Assembly (NCBI RefSeq): GCF_002879855.1 | Contig: NZ_PNYB01000012.1 | Coordinates: 1 to 64,000, forward strand | Source of the DNA: Trinickia soli | GTDB taxonomy: Bacteria; Pseudomonadota; Gammaproteobacteria; Burkholderiales; Burkholderiaceae | Reading direction: 5' to 3' | Length of the DNA: 64,000 bases | Translations under genes and position numbers: made by a program | The notes under the pieces: generated by a model | What the model was told of the DNA's origin: nothing | Seen by the model: the letters and a program-made list of their open reading frames with translations, nothing else | The model's database searches: none | Shown: positions 19,603-27,690 of the stretch, piece by piece | Layout: every line of letters starts with the position of its first letter | Position numbering within the stretch: position 1 is the stretch's first letter

Positions 19603-20634
19603 ATGAATGCCTGTTGTCGTAAATTTGGAATCTGTTTGTCTGGAATTCATGTTGTTCGTCGCATCGCGATAATTTTGGCGGCTGTCCCGCTGATGAGCGG
19701 CGTTGCCGAACAAGCGCTTGCCGCGACGTCATCCTCCACGTTCCGGTTCTCATTGCCGGGTGGAGCGGCCATTCTTTATAGCACCGCTTCGAATCCTCAA
19801 GCGCTCTTGCCCGAGCGCTCCTGTCAACGCGCGGTTTTTCATTTTCCGAATGGAGCGACGTTCAGTTTGTTACCAAGAATCGGAAAATCGGATACCGCCG
19901 GCGCCGAAATCGAACCACCGAACGAAAGCGATATTTCGCCGTCCGGCCAATATGTGGTAATTGGGCGAGTCGAATCGGGCATGGTTTCGTCGGGGCCAGG
20001 GCAGTCGGAGTCTGTACTCAGTCGGGAGTATTGCTCCGTCATCAAGATACGCACCGGATGCATTACTGCGGATCAAACGGGTGAGATATGCGGCGCGGGC
20101 TGGCAGGCCGGTCAGCCCGCGCAGTGGGGCACAGACGATCAGACAAACGTAATGCTGAGGCGGGACCGGCCATCGGCAAATCGAGTACTGCACTTTATAA
20201 GCGCTGGTCAGCCGCCACGGTCAATAGTTGATGATGATTCCGGCGCGGACAATGTTCTGCGTTGCGATCCACCGTCGCCTGCCAGTCGTCAGGCGTATCA
20301 GAAAATTGCGATTGCTTTGCGCGCCGCGGGTGCGCAAAGCGAGGCGCGACTCATAGAGGCGGGACTCTCGAAGGTGGGAGATAGTGCTCCGAATACGCCC
20401 CTCCCGTCACCGACGGAAACGGAGCATCTCGTAGGAATCGTATCGGTAGAAAAAGCGATGCTCTATACCGCGCCAAATGACGCGCGCGCGAGCCGTGCGT
20501 ATCTGGTCCGGAACGATACTGTGACAGTATTGAAGCAGGTGCCAACCGGCTGGGCCTACGTGGACTATGTCAACGCTTCTGGCAAGCATCTTCTCCGATG
20601 GAGTAAGGCAGAACAACTAACGATCAAGCCATGA
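19603..20634 (+). CDS. Exported protein with C-terminal SH3-like domain, paralogue of the next gene
   Basis: The 343-residue protein has a hydrophobic segment at about 18-40 (VVRRIAIILAAVPLM ... ALA), read as a signal peptide. The centre carries SREYCSVIKIRTGCITADQTG and ICGAGW, then RCDPPSPASRQAYQKI, and the last 75 residues resemble a bacterial SH3 domain (KAMLYTAPNDARASRAYLVR, VPTGWAYVDYV). The following gene has the same order of motifs with different sequence, so the two are paralogues. A periplasmic binding or immunity role beside the hydrolase is an inference. An internal GTG near residue 17 could be the true start. Confidence 0.7.
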   Translation: MNACCRKFGICLSGIHVVRRIAIILAAVPLMSGVAEQALAATSSSTFRFSLPGGAAILYSTASNPQALLPERSCQRAVFHFPNGATFSLLPRIGKSDTAGAEIEPPNESDISPSGQYVVIGRVESGMVSSGPGQSESVLSREYCSVIKIRTGCITADQTGEICGAGWQAGQPAQWGTDDQTNVMLRRDRPSANRVLHFISAGQPPRSIVDDDSGADNVLRCDPPSPASRQAYQKIAIALRAAGAQSEARLIEAGLSKVGDSAPNTPLPSPTETEHLVGIVSVEKAMLYTAPNDARASRAYLVRNDTVTVLKQVPTGWAYVDYVNASGKHLLRWSKAEQLTIKP

Positions 20635-20791
20635 TGTGACTTGCGGCCTGGTCGCATTAATCCTGTCGCGTTCGGCCGGCGCATTCGGCAACTGCCACGC
20701 GTCAATCAAGATGAGGACCTCTCATCCAGATCGTCGCGCCATAGTCAACGCGTTCATGACCGCAAGCCACTGGGAGATGGGTCGGCTGACC

Positions 20792-21736
20792 ATGAGCATA
20801 GCAATTCGCCACTTCTTGCTGATCCCCGCGTTGCTGGCTTCTCAACAGGTGTGGTCTGCGCAGGATCGGCCCGAGCTGGATTTCCCAAACCATGTGCGGC
20901 TGATTTATTCGGAGCCCGTCTCGCCCGAATTGAGCCGCACGTTCGGCTCCGGTTGGACGCGTCTCACGATTACGCGGCCGGACGGCAGCACGCTACCGAT
21001 CATTCCCGACGAACCGCTCACAACCGAAGGCGGGGTCATTTTCTCGAGTGTGGGTGCCACGGCTCGCTCACACGACGGACGATATGTAGTGCTAGACATC
21101 ACACGCAACGGAGTGACGGAAACCGAGGACGGTAAGCCCACCGTAGCAAGTCGCGAGTACTGCCCGATCCTAGACACGCAGACGGGATGCGTCGCACGCG
21201 ACTACACCGGGGTCGTTTGTGGTGGAACATGGGACGCCCAAAAAGCGGTTTGGCATAGTCAACTTGACTCGGGCAAACAAGTTTCTGAATCGATGGTGGC
21301 CCTTGAGAAACCGACGGCCCGGGACGTTTGGACGCAGTTCAGCCAGGCCAAGACCACCGATATCAAGCCGTTCTTGCGCGTTGCGCTTGGCATTGAGAAT
21401 CTTCGAGCGTGCGATCCACCGAGTGCAGAAAATGCAGGCTACTACGCTCGAATACAGGCTGCGCTTGGTGACTCTTCCCGCGTCACGAGCAGCTCGGCAC
21501 CTGCTGGCGCGGCTCCAGCGGATCTTACTTCCGCGCCGGTATGGACAGTAAAGGTCGCCCGGTCCTGGCTCTATGAACGCCCCTCGGTGGGAAGCAACAG
21601 GCACGGGTATTTGATCCGCGGGGATCATGTGGAGGTGATTGGCGAAGAGAAGCCAGACTGGGTGCGAATCCGCTACATCCGCGCCGGCAAAGCGCCGCTG
21701 GAAGCCTGGTTGCAGCGACAGGACATCACTCGCTGA
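20792..21736 (+). CDS. Exported protein with C-terminal SH3-like domain, paralogue of the previous gene
   Basis: I chose ATG 20792 because it puts a signal peptide at the N-terminus (MSIAIRHFLLIPALLASQQ, cleavage near WSAQ); the frame is open back to 20636 but without conserved content. The 314-residue product repeats the neighbour's layout: ASREYCPILDTQTGCVARDY with VVCGGTW, then RACDPPSAENAGYYARI, and a C-terminal SH3-like region (SWLYERPSVGSNRHGYLIRG, KPDWVRIRYI). Tandem divergent paralogues beside a wall hydrolase suggest immunity or wall-binding proteins under diversifying selection. Confidence 0.68.
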   Translation: MSIAIRHFLLIPALLASQQVWSAQDRPELDFPNHVRLIYSEPVSPELSRTFGSGWTRLTITRPDGSTLPIIPDEPLTTEGGVIFSSVGATARSHDGRYVVLDITRNGVTETEDGKPTVASREYCPILDTQTGCVARDYTGVVCGGTWDAQKAVWHSQLDSGKQVSESMVALEKPTARDVWTQFSQAKTTDIKPFLRVALGIENLRACDPPSAENAGYYARIQAALGDSSRVTSSSAPAGAAPADLTSAPVWTVKVARSWLYERPSVGSNRHGYLIRGDHVEVIGEEKPDWVRIRYIRAGKAPLEAWLQRQDITR

Positions 21737-21772
21737 AGTGCGTCGGCGCAACTGGCGTCAGTCGGATATCGG

Positions 21773-21892
21773 ATGCGTATAGCAGCAGTTTTTACGATTG
21801 CCCTGTTGTCGCTCTTCACATGCGATGCGGTGAGTGCGCAGGATCAATCGTCGCAGGAAGAAGAGACACTTTGCAACAACGGCGAGGACTGA
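21773..21892 (+). pseudogene. Truncated duplicate of the 19021 exported protein (39 residues)
   Basis: ATG 21773 to TGA 21890 encodes MRIAAVFTIALLSLFTCDAV and then the same SAQDQ...QEEETLCNNGED as the N-terminus of the 19021-19524 product, about 90% identical at DNA level over 115 bp, and then stops exactly after GEDs codon through a TGA where the parent reads GTATAT. Only the signal peptide and first mature residues remain. It is a partial tandem duplication or the relic of an additional immunity gene. Confidence 0.8.
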
Positions 21893-22164
21893 GTTACAGG
21901 GGCAACTCCAATCAAGGGTGTCCCCGTGGTCGGGCACGTGTTGACCACCTGCGCTCTGGATAAGTAGCCGGTACCATTCATGCGTCCGGGGTGAGGGAGG
22001 AGCCCGACGCACTGCGTCCGGTCACTGAAGAAAGCCTGGCCCGATCCCGCCTGGGCCCGTTCCGTCGCGATGCCAATGCATCGTCGCGCCGACATTTTGA
22101 CTACGCCGGATCTCAGGTACATTTACCCTTCCGACCAATCCATCGCTCCGCCGCGCAACCATCC

Positions 22165-22914
22165 ATGCAGGACTCTGTTGCCCCACTCGACCTGTCGGGT
22201 CTCGCTCAAAGCCTGTATGCCCAGGGAAGCGAAGAATCCATTCTCGCGCGCCTGATGGAACGGATTGCGCCGACCAACCGCTTCTGCGTGGACATTGGCG
22301 CGAGCGATGGCATACGCAACAGCAACACCGCGTTGCTGCTGCGTGAAGGCGGATGGCAGGGGCTGCTGGTCGAAGGCAGCCGCTATCGTTACGACAAACT
22401 CAAGGCGAACTACGGCTGCGCCGACGGCGTCCAGCTTCGCCATGAACGCGTCCAGCCGGACACCGTGGACAGATTGCTTTCGGACGCAGGCATGCCCGAA
22501 GCGTTCGATCTGCTTTCGATCGACATCGATGGCAACGATTACTGGGTCTGGCAGCGCCTGGAGGCTTTCCGGCCGCGCATCGTGGTCATCGAATACAACC
22601 CGTACTACGCGCCGCCCGAGCGCTGGGTCATGTGCTTTAACCCCGAGCACGAATGGGACGGCTCGACCTATTACGGAGCCAGCCTCGAATCGCTGCATCA
22701 TCTCGCCAAACGCAAAGGCTACGAACTGGTGTGTTGCGACGACATGGGCAATAACGCCTTCTTCGTCCGCCGCGATCTGTATCCGCTCCTCGGCATCGCC
22801 CGCAACGATCCCTCGGTCCTGTTCCGCCCGGCGATGTACAAGCTGCGCTATGTCGGCCACAACACGTTTCTGAGCGGCCATCCGTATCGCTACGGCCCGG
22901 CCGAGCCGATCTGA
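22165..22914 (+). CDS. FkbM-like SAM-dependent methyltransferase
   Basis: The 249-residue product opens with a helical stretch, then CVDIGASDGIRNSNTALLL (about residues 46-64; SAM-binding motif I of FkbM-type enzymes), GLLVEG, and DLLSIDIDGNDYWVWQRLEA (about 114-133), the acidic motif typical of this group; a Cys/Asn-rich C-terminal part follows. The family methylates sugars or natural products. ATG 22165 is preferred over further upstream codons because similarity to the fold starts here. The next gene begins at the base after its stop, so it heads a five-gene plus-strand run. Confidence 0.8.
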   Translation: MQDSVAPLDLSGLAQSLYAQGSEESILARLMERIAPTNRFCVDIGASDGIRNSNTALLLREGGWQGLLVEGSRYRYDKLKANYGCADGVQLRHERVQPDTVDRLLSDAGMPEAFDLLSIDIDGNDYWVWQRLEAFRPRIVVIEYNPYYAPPERWVMCFNPEHEWDGSTYYGASLESLHHLAKRKGYELVCCDDMGNNAFFVRRDLYPLLGIARNDPSVLFRPAMYKLRYVGHNTFLSGHPYRYGPAEPI

Positions 22915-23913
22915 ATGGACCAGCCACTGCGCGCGCCCTTCGACGCGATCTGCGAGGCCTATGCGCTGAAGCAAAGCGGCCCCGCGCGCCGGATCAGCGA
23001 ACGGGTCTGGCATTTGCCAACCGCAAGCGGCGACGTCGCCGTCAAGCTCTACACCGCCGGGCAGCACACGCGAGCGAACAAGGAAGCCACTGTACTCACG
23101 CATCTTGCGGCGCATGGCGACGCGCGCTTTCGCGTCCAGACCCTGCAACGTACCGCAGACGGCGCACCGGCATGGACCGGCTGCGACGCTCAGGCGATGC
23201 TCACGCGCTGGGAAGCCGGGCAATTTCGCACGTACGACACGTTCGCGCCTGCCGAGTGGCGCGCGCTCGGCGCGAGCCTCGCCGCCTTGCATCTGAGCCT
23301 CGACCGGCTGACGCTGCGGGCGCTCGACACGATTCGCGCGCGCCTCATCACAATCGACGCAGACGACACGCGCCGCGACCTGCTCGACGCAATCGGGCAC
23401 ACGCCGCGGGACGGCGATGGCGCGCTGCTACGCGTCTTTGTCGATGTATGCCTGCGCATGCTCGACACACACTACCCCGGCAGCATCGACGCTTTTCCCG
23501 CCGGCGACCCGCAGCATCCGATCCACAACGACTACAACCAGTTCAACTATCTGTTCGACGGCACCTTGCCGCCGATCATTCTCGACTGGGAAGCGGCAAT
23601 CGGCGCACCGCGCGAATTCGAAGTGATACGTTGTCTTAATCATCTGCCGCTGGAAGCGCCGGACCTCGCCGCGGCGTTCGTGCAGGCCTATCTGCAAGTC
23701 CGGCCGCTGCATGCCGACCGGATCGCGTGGGCAGTCGATGCCGCCTGTCTGCAACACGCGCTCAAGCGCTGGGTAGTGCAAGGCTGGCTGAACGATGCGC
23801 CACGCTTCGCCGTGCATCTGCACGGCGCGATGAAGATGGCGTCGACGCTGCTCGGTGCGCGTGGCCGCCTGATCGATTTCTTTTCCCGTTGCCTGGACGC
23901 AGGAAGCCCATGA
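22915..23913 (+). CDS. APH-fold small-molecule kinase (aminoglycoside phosphotransferase family)
   Basis: A 332-residue protein with the kinase core of the APH family: an ATP-lobe strand VAVKLYTAGQHTRANKEAT (Lys about 43), the catalytic loop HPIHNDYNQFNYLF (Asp in HND, about 203) and the metal-binding ILDWEAA. Usual hosts of this fold phosphorylate hydroxyls of aminoglycosides, homoserine or sugars. It starts directly after the methyltransferase stop and overlaps the radical SAM gene (ATGA at 23910), so it acts in the same pathway. A resistance gene is less likely than a pathway kinase because a second APH-fold gene lies in the cluster. Confidence 0.78.
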   Translation: MDQPLRAPFDAICEAYALKQSGPARRISERVWHLPTASGDVAVKLYTAGQHTRANKEATVLTHLAAHGDARFRVQTLQRTADGAPAWTGCDAQAMLTRWEAGQFRTYDTFAPAEWRALGASLAALHLSLDRLTLRALDTIRARLITIDADDTRRDLLDAIGHTPRDGDGALLRVFVDVCLRMLDTHYPGSIDAFPAGDPQHPIHNDYNQFNYLFDGTLPPIILDWEAAIGAPREFEVIRCLNHLPLEAPDLAAAFVQAYLQVRPLHADRIAWAVDAACLQHALKRWVVQGWLNDAPRFAVHLHGAMKMASTLLGARGRLIDFFSRCLDAGSP

Positions 23914-24782
23914 ACCTGAACGCTCCCCTGAGCACGACGTCGTCCGATGGACGAACGCATTTCTTTCCGCCGCCCATGGACCGTCACTATCGCGTGTCCG
24001 CGGGGCGCGTCGAGACGAGATCGCTGGAAGCGCACATCGTCGATCACTGCAATCTGACCTGCGCCGAATGCTGTTCGCTGTCGCCGCTGCTGCCCGCGTG
24101 GTACGCCACACCCGGGTCGGTCGTCGACGATCTGCGCAAGGCCGTCAAGGTGCTGAATCCCCGCGTCTTCAAACTGGTCGGCGGCGAGCCGCTGCTGCAT
24201 CCGCAACTCGTCGACGTTATCCTGGGCGTCCGCGAGACGGGTATCGCGCCGGTCATTTCCATCACGACGAATGGCCTGAAACTCGGCGACATGACGGACG
24301 ATTTCTGGCAAGCGGTCGATGCGCTGACGATCTCGCGCTATCCGAAGCCGTCACTCGCGCCGGCTTTGATCGAGCATATCGAAGCCCAGGCGGCGCGCTT
24401 CAACGTGCGTCTGAACTGGAAGGCACAGGACGCGTTCTCGAGCATGACCCGCGCGCAGCCATGCGACGACCTCGCCGAGGCGCAGCGCATCTATCGCGAC
24501 TGCTGGATTCGCGAACGATGTCACATGATCCGTGATGGCATGTTTTATACCTGCACGCGCCCGGCGCATTTTCAGACCTTGTACCAGGGCGAGCGCGACT
24601 TCCGTTCCGACGGCCTGCCGCTGCGAGACGACGCCGGCATGCTCGACGCACTGCTGGTCTATCTGCAACGCGAAGCGCCGCTCGAAGCCTGTCTGCATTG
24701 CTACGGCGGCAGTGCGCCACAGGCGCCTCACCGCATCATGCGGCGCATCGAAGTGGACACCTTGAAGGCGCGCTATCCATGA
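23910..24782 (+). CDS. Radical SAM enzyme with extra C-terminal cysteines
   Basis: The 290-residue protein carries the cluster motif HCNLTCAECCSLSPLLPAWY with the CxxxCxxC spacing at about residue 49, followed by KLVGGEPLLHP (SAM-binding GGEP), ITTNGLKL, and Cys residues in CWIRERCHMI, MFYTCTRP and CLHCYGG near the C-terminus that could bind an auxiliary cluster. Radical SAM enzymes catalyse C-H activation on peptides, sugars or amino acids. It overlaps the kinase gene upstream and the amide-ligase gene downstream by four bases each. Substrate unknown. Confidence 0.85.
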   Translation: MNLNAPLSTTSSDGRTHFFPPPMDRHYRVSAGRVETRSLEAHIVDHCNLTCAECCSLSPLLPAWYATPGSVVDDLRKAVKVLNPRVFKLVGGEPLLHPQLVDVILGVRETGIAPVISITTNGLKLGDMTDDFWQAVDALTISRYPKPSLAPALIEHIEAQAARFNVRLNWKAQDAFSSMTRAQPCDDLAEAQRIYRDCWIRERCHMIRDGMFYTCTRPAHFQTLYQGERDFRSDGLPLRDDAGMLDALLVYLQREAPLEACLHCYGGSAPQAPHRIMRRIEVDTLKARYP

Positions 24783-25831
24783 TCGTCGGCACGCGAGATC
24801 TCTTCGGCTTCCAGCGCCTCCTCTACCATCCGCGCAGCGGCACCTGGGCGCCCAGCATCCGGCAAGTGCTCCTGGCATCGGGACAGGAAGCAGGCGAACC
24901 CGACGTGGCCGCTATCGCCGGCTATCTGAGCGGCGAGCGCCCCGTCGCACACACGGTGTTGCGCGACGTGCTGGCCGTTCCGCCAGGCCATGCGCTGACC
25001 CAGTCGCCGCTAGGCCTTGACGTGTGCGACGCACCCAGCCAGCCGTTCCACAGCGATCTGGAGACCGTGCTGCGCGATTCGCTGCAACGTGCGCTCGAAA
25101 GCGGGAAACGCGTCGCGCTCGCCCTGAGCGGGGGGCTGGACTCCGCGCTCCTGCTTGCTCTGCTGCGCGAGCTCGGCGCACAGCAGCACGTGAGCTCGTA
25201 CATTCTGGCAACCGGCATGCCCGACTATTGCGAGGGGGATGCGGCGCTCGAACTGGCGACGCAGATGCAGGCCAACGTGAAGATGGTGCGAGTGAGCGAA
25301 GCCGACTTCGTGGCGGCGCTGCCCAGGGCGACGCACATTGTCGAGGAACCGATGTTCAACCTGCATCCGGTCGCGAAGCTACTGCTGGCCGAAGCGATGG
25401 CCGAAGATGGCATCGAACTTGCCGTTACCGGCGATGGCGCGGACCAGGTGCTGCGCCGCGACCAGTCCGCCAACTATCTGCCGCTATGCAATGCGTTGTT
25501 CGGGGCAGCCTCGGTTAGCCTGTGTCCGCCGTTCGTCGACCCGAACGTCGTCGCGCATCTGACCAGCATCCCGCCCGATCCGCACAAGCAGTGTCTGCGC
25601 GAACTCGGCGCACGCCTGCACCTGCCCGGGCGGCTGGTGCATGGTCCGAAGCGAGGCCGGCTGGCGCCGGCGATGGACCTCGGCGAGTGGCTCGAACGCG
25701 AGCGCATCCGCGCGCTGGCCGCATCGCTCGGGCTGCCCGCTCCTACGCTCGAAGCCGACACCGAACGTGTGCTGTGGACAACCTTGACACTCACCCTGGA
25801 CCACCTGGGCGCGGCCACGCGCCTGCTATAA
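24779..25831 (+). CDS. Asparagine-synthetase-like amide ligase without glutaminase domain
   Basis: The 350-residue product has the PP-loop ATP site VALALSGGLDSALLLALL (about residues 118-135), AVTGDGADQVLRRDQSANY (about 219-237) and a C-terminal helical region, the synthetase half of AsnB. The N-terminus (MIVGTRDLFGFQRLLY) lacks the Cys2 nucleophile and is about 100 residues shorter than the glutaminase domain, as in beta-lactam-synthetase-like enzymes. It should adenylate a carboxylate and form an amide with a bound amine. It overlaps the radical SAM gene by four bases. A decayed homologue lies at 31217-31510. Confidence 0.82.
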   Translation: MIVGTRDLFGFQRLLYHPRSGTWAPSIRQVLLASGQEAGEPDVAAIAGYLSGERPVAHTVLRDVLAVPPGHALTQSPLGLDVCDAPSQPFHSDLETVLRDSLQRALESGKRVALALSGGLDSALLLALLRELGAQQHVSSYILATGMPDYCEGDAALELATQMQANVKMVRVSEADFVAALPRATHIVEEPMFNLHPVAKLLLAEAMAEDGIELAVTGDGADQVLRRDQSANYLPLCNALFGAASVSLCPPFVDPNVVAHLTSIPPDPHKQCLRELGARLHLPGRLVHGPKRGRLAPAMDLGEWLERERIRALAASLGLPAPTLEADTERVLWTTLTLTLDHLGAATRLL

Positions 25832-25838
25832 AACGACC

Positions 25839-27044
25839 ATGAAACGTATCCTGTTCTGCGTGGTGCCCGAAAAGGGACACGTCAACCCCTGCATCGGCCC
25901 CGCACAGCATTTGCAGGCGGCGGACTGCGAAGTCGCGTTCTATGCACCCGCCGACATCAGCGCGCAACTCGACGCTGCGGGCGCGTTTGCTTTTCTCGGA
26001 CCACGCGATACGCCCGAGCGCCACGATCTGTCGCGTGGTGCGAGTTTCGCCGCGAGCATTCGCGACTCCGCCTGGCTGCGGCGCTGGATACACACGCTGC
26101 TGATCGAGCAGACGCCCGCGCAGGTGGACGGACTGCGAGCGATCTTGCGGCAGTGGCGGCCTGACGTGGTGGTGATCGATCCGCTGCTTTACGCATCGGC
26201 TATCGCTGCGGAACTGGAGGGCTTGCCGTGGGTCGCGATGTCGAACTCGCTGAATCCGGTGCTGCCGGATTCGCTCGACTCGGAACTGCTCGGCACGGTG
26301 CGATGGCTCGCGCCGGAACGTGACCGCCTGTTCGCACGCTATGGAATCGCAGCGCGTTTTCGCGGCTGCGACGTGCTCTCGCCGCACCTGACGCTCGCCT
26401 TCACCACCGAGGATCTCGTCGGCGAGCCACCGCAAGGTGTCGAGCTGGTCGGTCCCGCGCTGCCGGCCGGCCCGCGCGGTGACGAGCGGCCTTTTCCGTG
26501 GGAACGCCTCGACGTGTCCCGTCCGCTCGTCTATATGTCGCTGGGCAGCCAGTTGTACTACCAGCCGGATCTGTTTGCGAAAGTCATCGAGGCGACGCGC
26601 GCCACCTCCGCGCAACTCGTGCTGTCCGTCGGCGAACTGGTCGACACAGACCTGCTGCCGGCCGCGGACGAGTGGGTCGTCGCCGTACGCTACGCGCCGC
26701 AACTGGCCCTGCTGCGGCGCTCGCAGGCGTTCATCAACCACGGCGGCGCCAACTCGGTGATGGAAGCGCTGGCTTGCGGCGTCCCCATGCTGCTGTCGCC
26801 GTTTTGCAACGACCAGTTCCATTCGGCGTGGTTCGTCGAACGGGCCGGCGCGGGACGCCGTCTGGATCTGGAGCAGGCAACGGTGCTGGACATCGCCGCC
26901 GCGCTCGGCGATCTGCTGCGCCCGGGTCCGTTGCGCGAGCAAGCCGCGCGGATCGCCGCGAGTTACCGGCGCGACGGATCGGCGCACGCTGCACGCCGTA
27001 TCATCGAACTCGCTTCAGGAAGCCGCCCGGCGACAGCGTCATGA
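25839..27044 (+). CDS. UGT/MGT-type glycosyltransferase
   Basis: A 401-residue GT-B enzyme of family 1: N-terminal KRILFCVVPEKGHVNPCIGP with the His of the catalytic dyad, DVVVIDPLLYASA, and the C-terminal donor site FINHGGANSVMEALACGVPM (about 296-315). Such enzymes glycosylate small lipophilic or peptide-like acceptors from nucleotide sugars. It begins eight bases after the amide ligase and its last 44 bases overlap the convergent CmcI-like gene, so the packing is tight. Sugar and acceptor are unknown. Confidence 0.85.
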   Translation: MKRILFCVVPEKGHVNPCIGPAQHLQAADCEVAFYAPADISAQLDAAGAFAFLGPRDTPERHDLSRGASFAASIRDSAWLRRWIHTLLIEQTPAQVDGLRAILRQWRPDVVVIDPLLYASAIAAELEGLPWVAMSNSLNPVLPDSLDSELLGTVRWLAPERDRLFARYGIAARFRGCDVLSPHLTLAFTTEDLVGEPPQGVELVGPALPAGPRGDERPFPWERLDVSRPLVYMSLGSQLYYQPDLFAKVIEATRATSAQLVLSVGELVDTDLLPAADEWVVAVRYAPQLALLRRSQAFINHGGANSVMEALACGVPMLLSPFCNDQFHSAWFVERAGAGRRLDLEQATVLDIAAALGDLLRPGPLREQAARIAASYRRDGSAHAARRIIELASGSRPATAS

Positions 27045-27690
27045 GCACGCGGTCTTCAATATCGCCGTCGACTTCGAGGCGCGTGTCGCGAGCGAGGAAA
27101 GCCTGCACGGCGGTGGCGGGGTTGTTGCCCCTTCCGTAAGCCTTGCCATGAAACATCCGTTCCGGTAGGTATTCCATGATGGTGTCCATGACGATCACGT
27201 AACTGCCTGGCGTCGCGAGTCCCGCGTAGCATTCCAGCTCGCGCAGGACGTGCTCGTGCGTATGCGTGAGGTCGAGGATCACCATGACGGAGGCGCAGCC
27301 GTCGATCTGTTCGCGGACCGACGCCAGCGTCACGGCCGAGCACGATTCGCCTTCGATCAGCACCATGCGATGCGCCAGCCGGCTCGATTGCAGACGCGTT
27401 TTGACCTCGTCGCGCAGACGCGGCTCGATGGCGATGACGCGGCCTTTGTTGCCTGTCAGTTCCAGCATCGATGCGGAGAACACCACGCCGCCCCCCGCCG
27501 CAACACCTGTTTGCACGATACAGTCGGGGCGTTCGCGCCAGATCAGTTCCTGGATCGCGAGCATGTCGCCCGGCAGATGAAAGAAGCGCTCACCCAGCCA
27601 GCGCGTATGAAACAGATGGTCGAACTCGGCTGCTCGAGTCAGCCATTCGATATTGATGTCCCGCATACGGGACGAAATTCGCTCAGACAT
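27001..27690 (-). CDS. CmcI-like methyltransferase / cephalosporin hydroxylase family protein
   Basis: The 229-residue protein matches the CmcI family: HTRWLGERFFHLPGDMLAIQ, CIVQTGVAAGGGVVFSASML (about 59-78), VIAIEPRLRDEV, VILDLTHTHEHVLRELE (about 137-153) and VMDTIMEYLPERM. The family has a Rossmann SAM fold and is found both in cephamycin synthesis and in surface polysaccharide loci. I chose ATG 27690; the frame continues upstream to 27762 through the coding region of nothing conserved. Its start overlaps the divergent kinase start in the four bases 27687-27691, and its 3' end overlaps the glycosyltransferase by 44 bases. Confidence 0.82.
   Translation of the reverse strand: MSERISSRMRDINIEWLTRAAEFDHLFHTRWLGERFFHLPGDMLAIQELIWRERPDCIVQTGVAAGGGVVFSASMLELTGNKGRVIAIEPRLRDEVKTRLQSSRLAHRMVLIEGESCSAVTLASVREQIDGCASVMVILDLTHTHEHVLRELECYAGLATPGSYVIVMDTIMEYLPERMFHGKAYGRGNNPATAVQAFLARDTRLEVDGDIEDRVLMTLSPGGFLKRVR

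Noticed and set aside
16359-21736. Confirmed type VI secretion locus
   Set aside because: No VgrG, PAAR, Hcp or structural T6SS gene is in the window; only the effector/immunity layout suggests interbacterial use.
22123-23400. A 425-codon open frame on the minus strand across the FkbM-like and kinase genes
   Set aside because: It spans two genes with clear family motifs on the other strand and shows only Arg/Val/Ala-rich text.
25791-26987. A 398-codon open frame opposite the glycosyltransferase
   Set aside because: Mirror frame of a GT-B enzyme with HGGANSVMEALACG; no features of its own.
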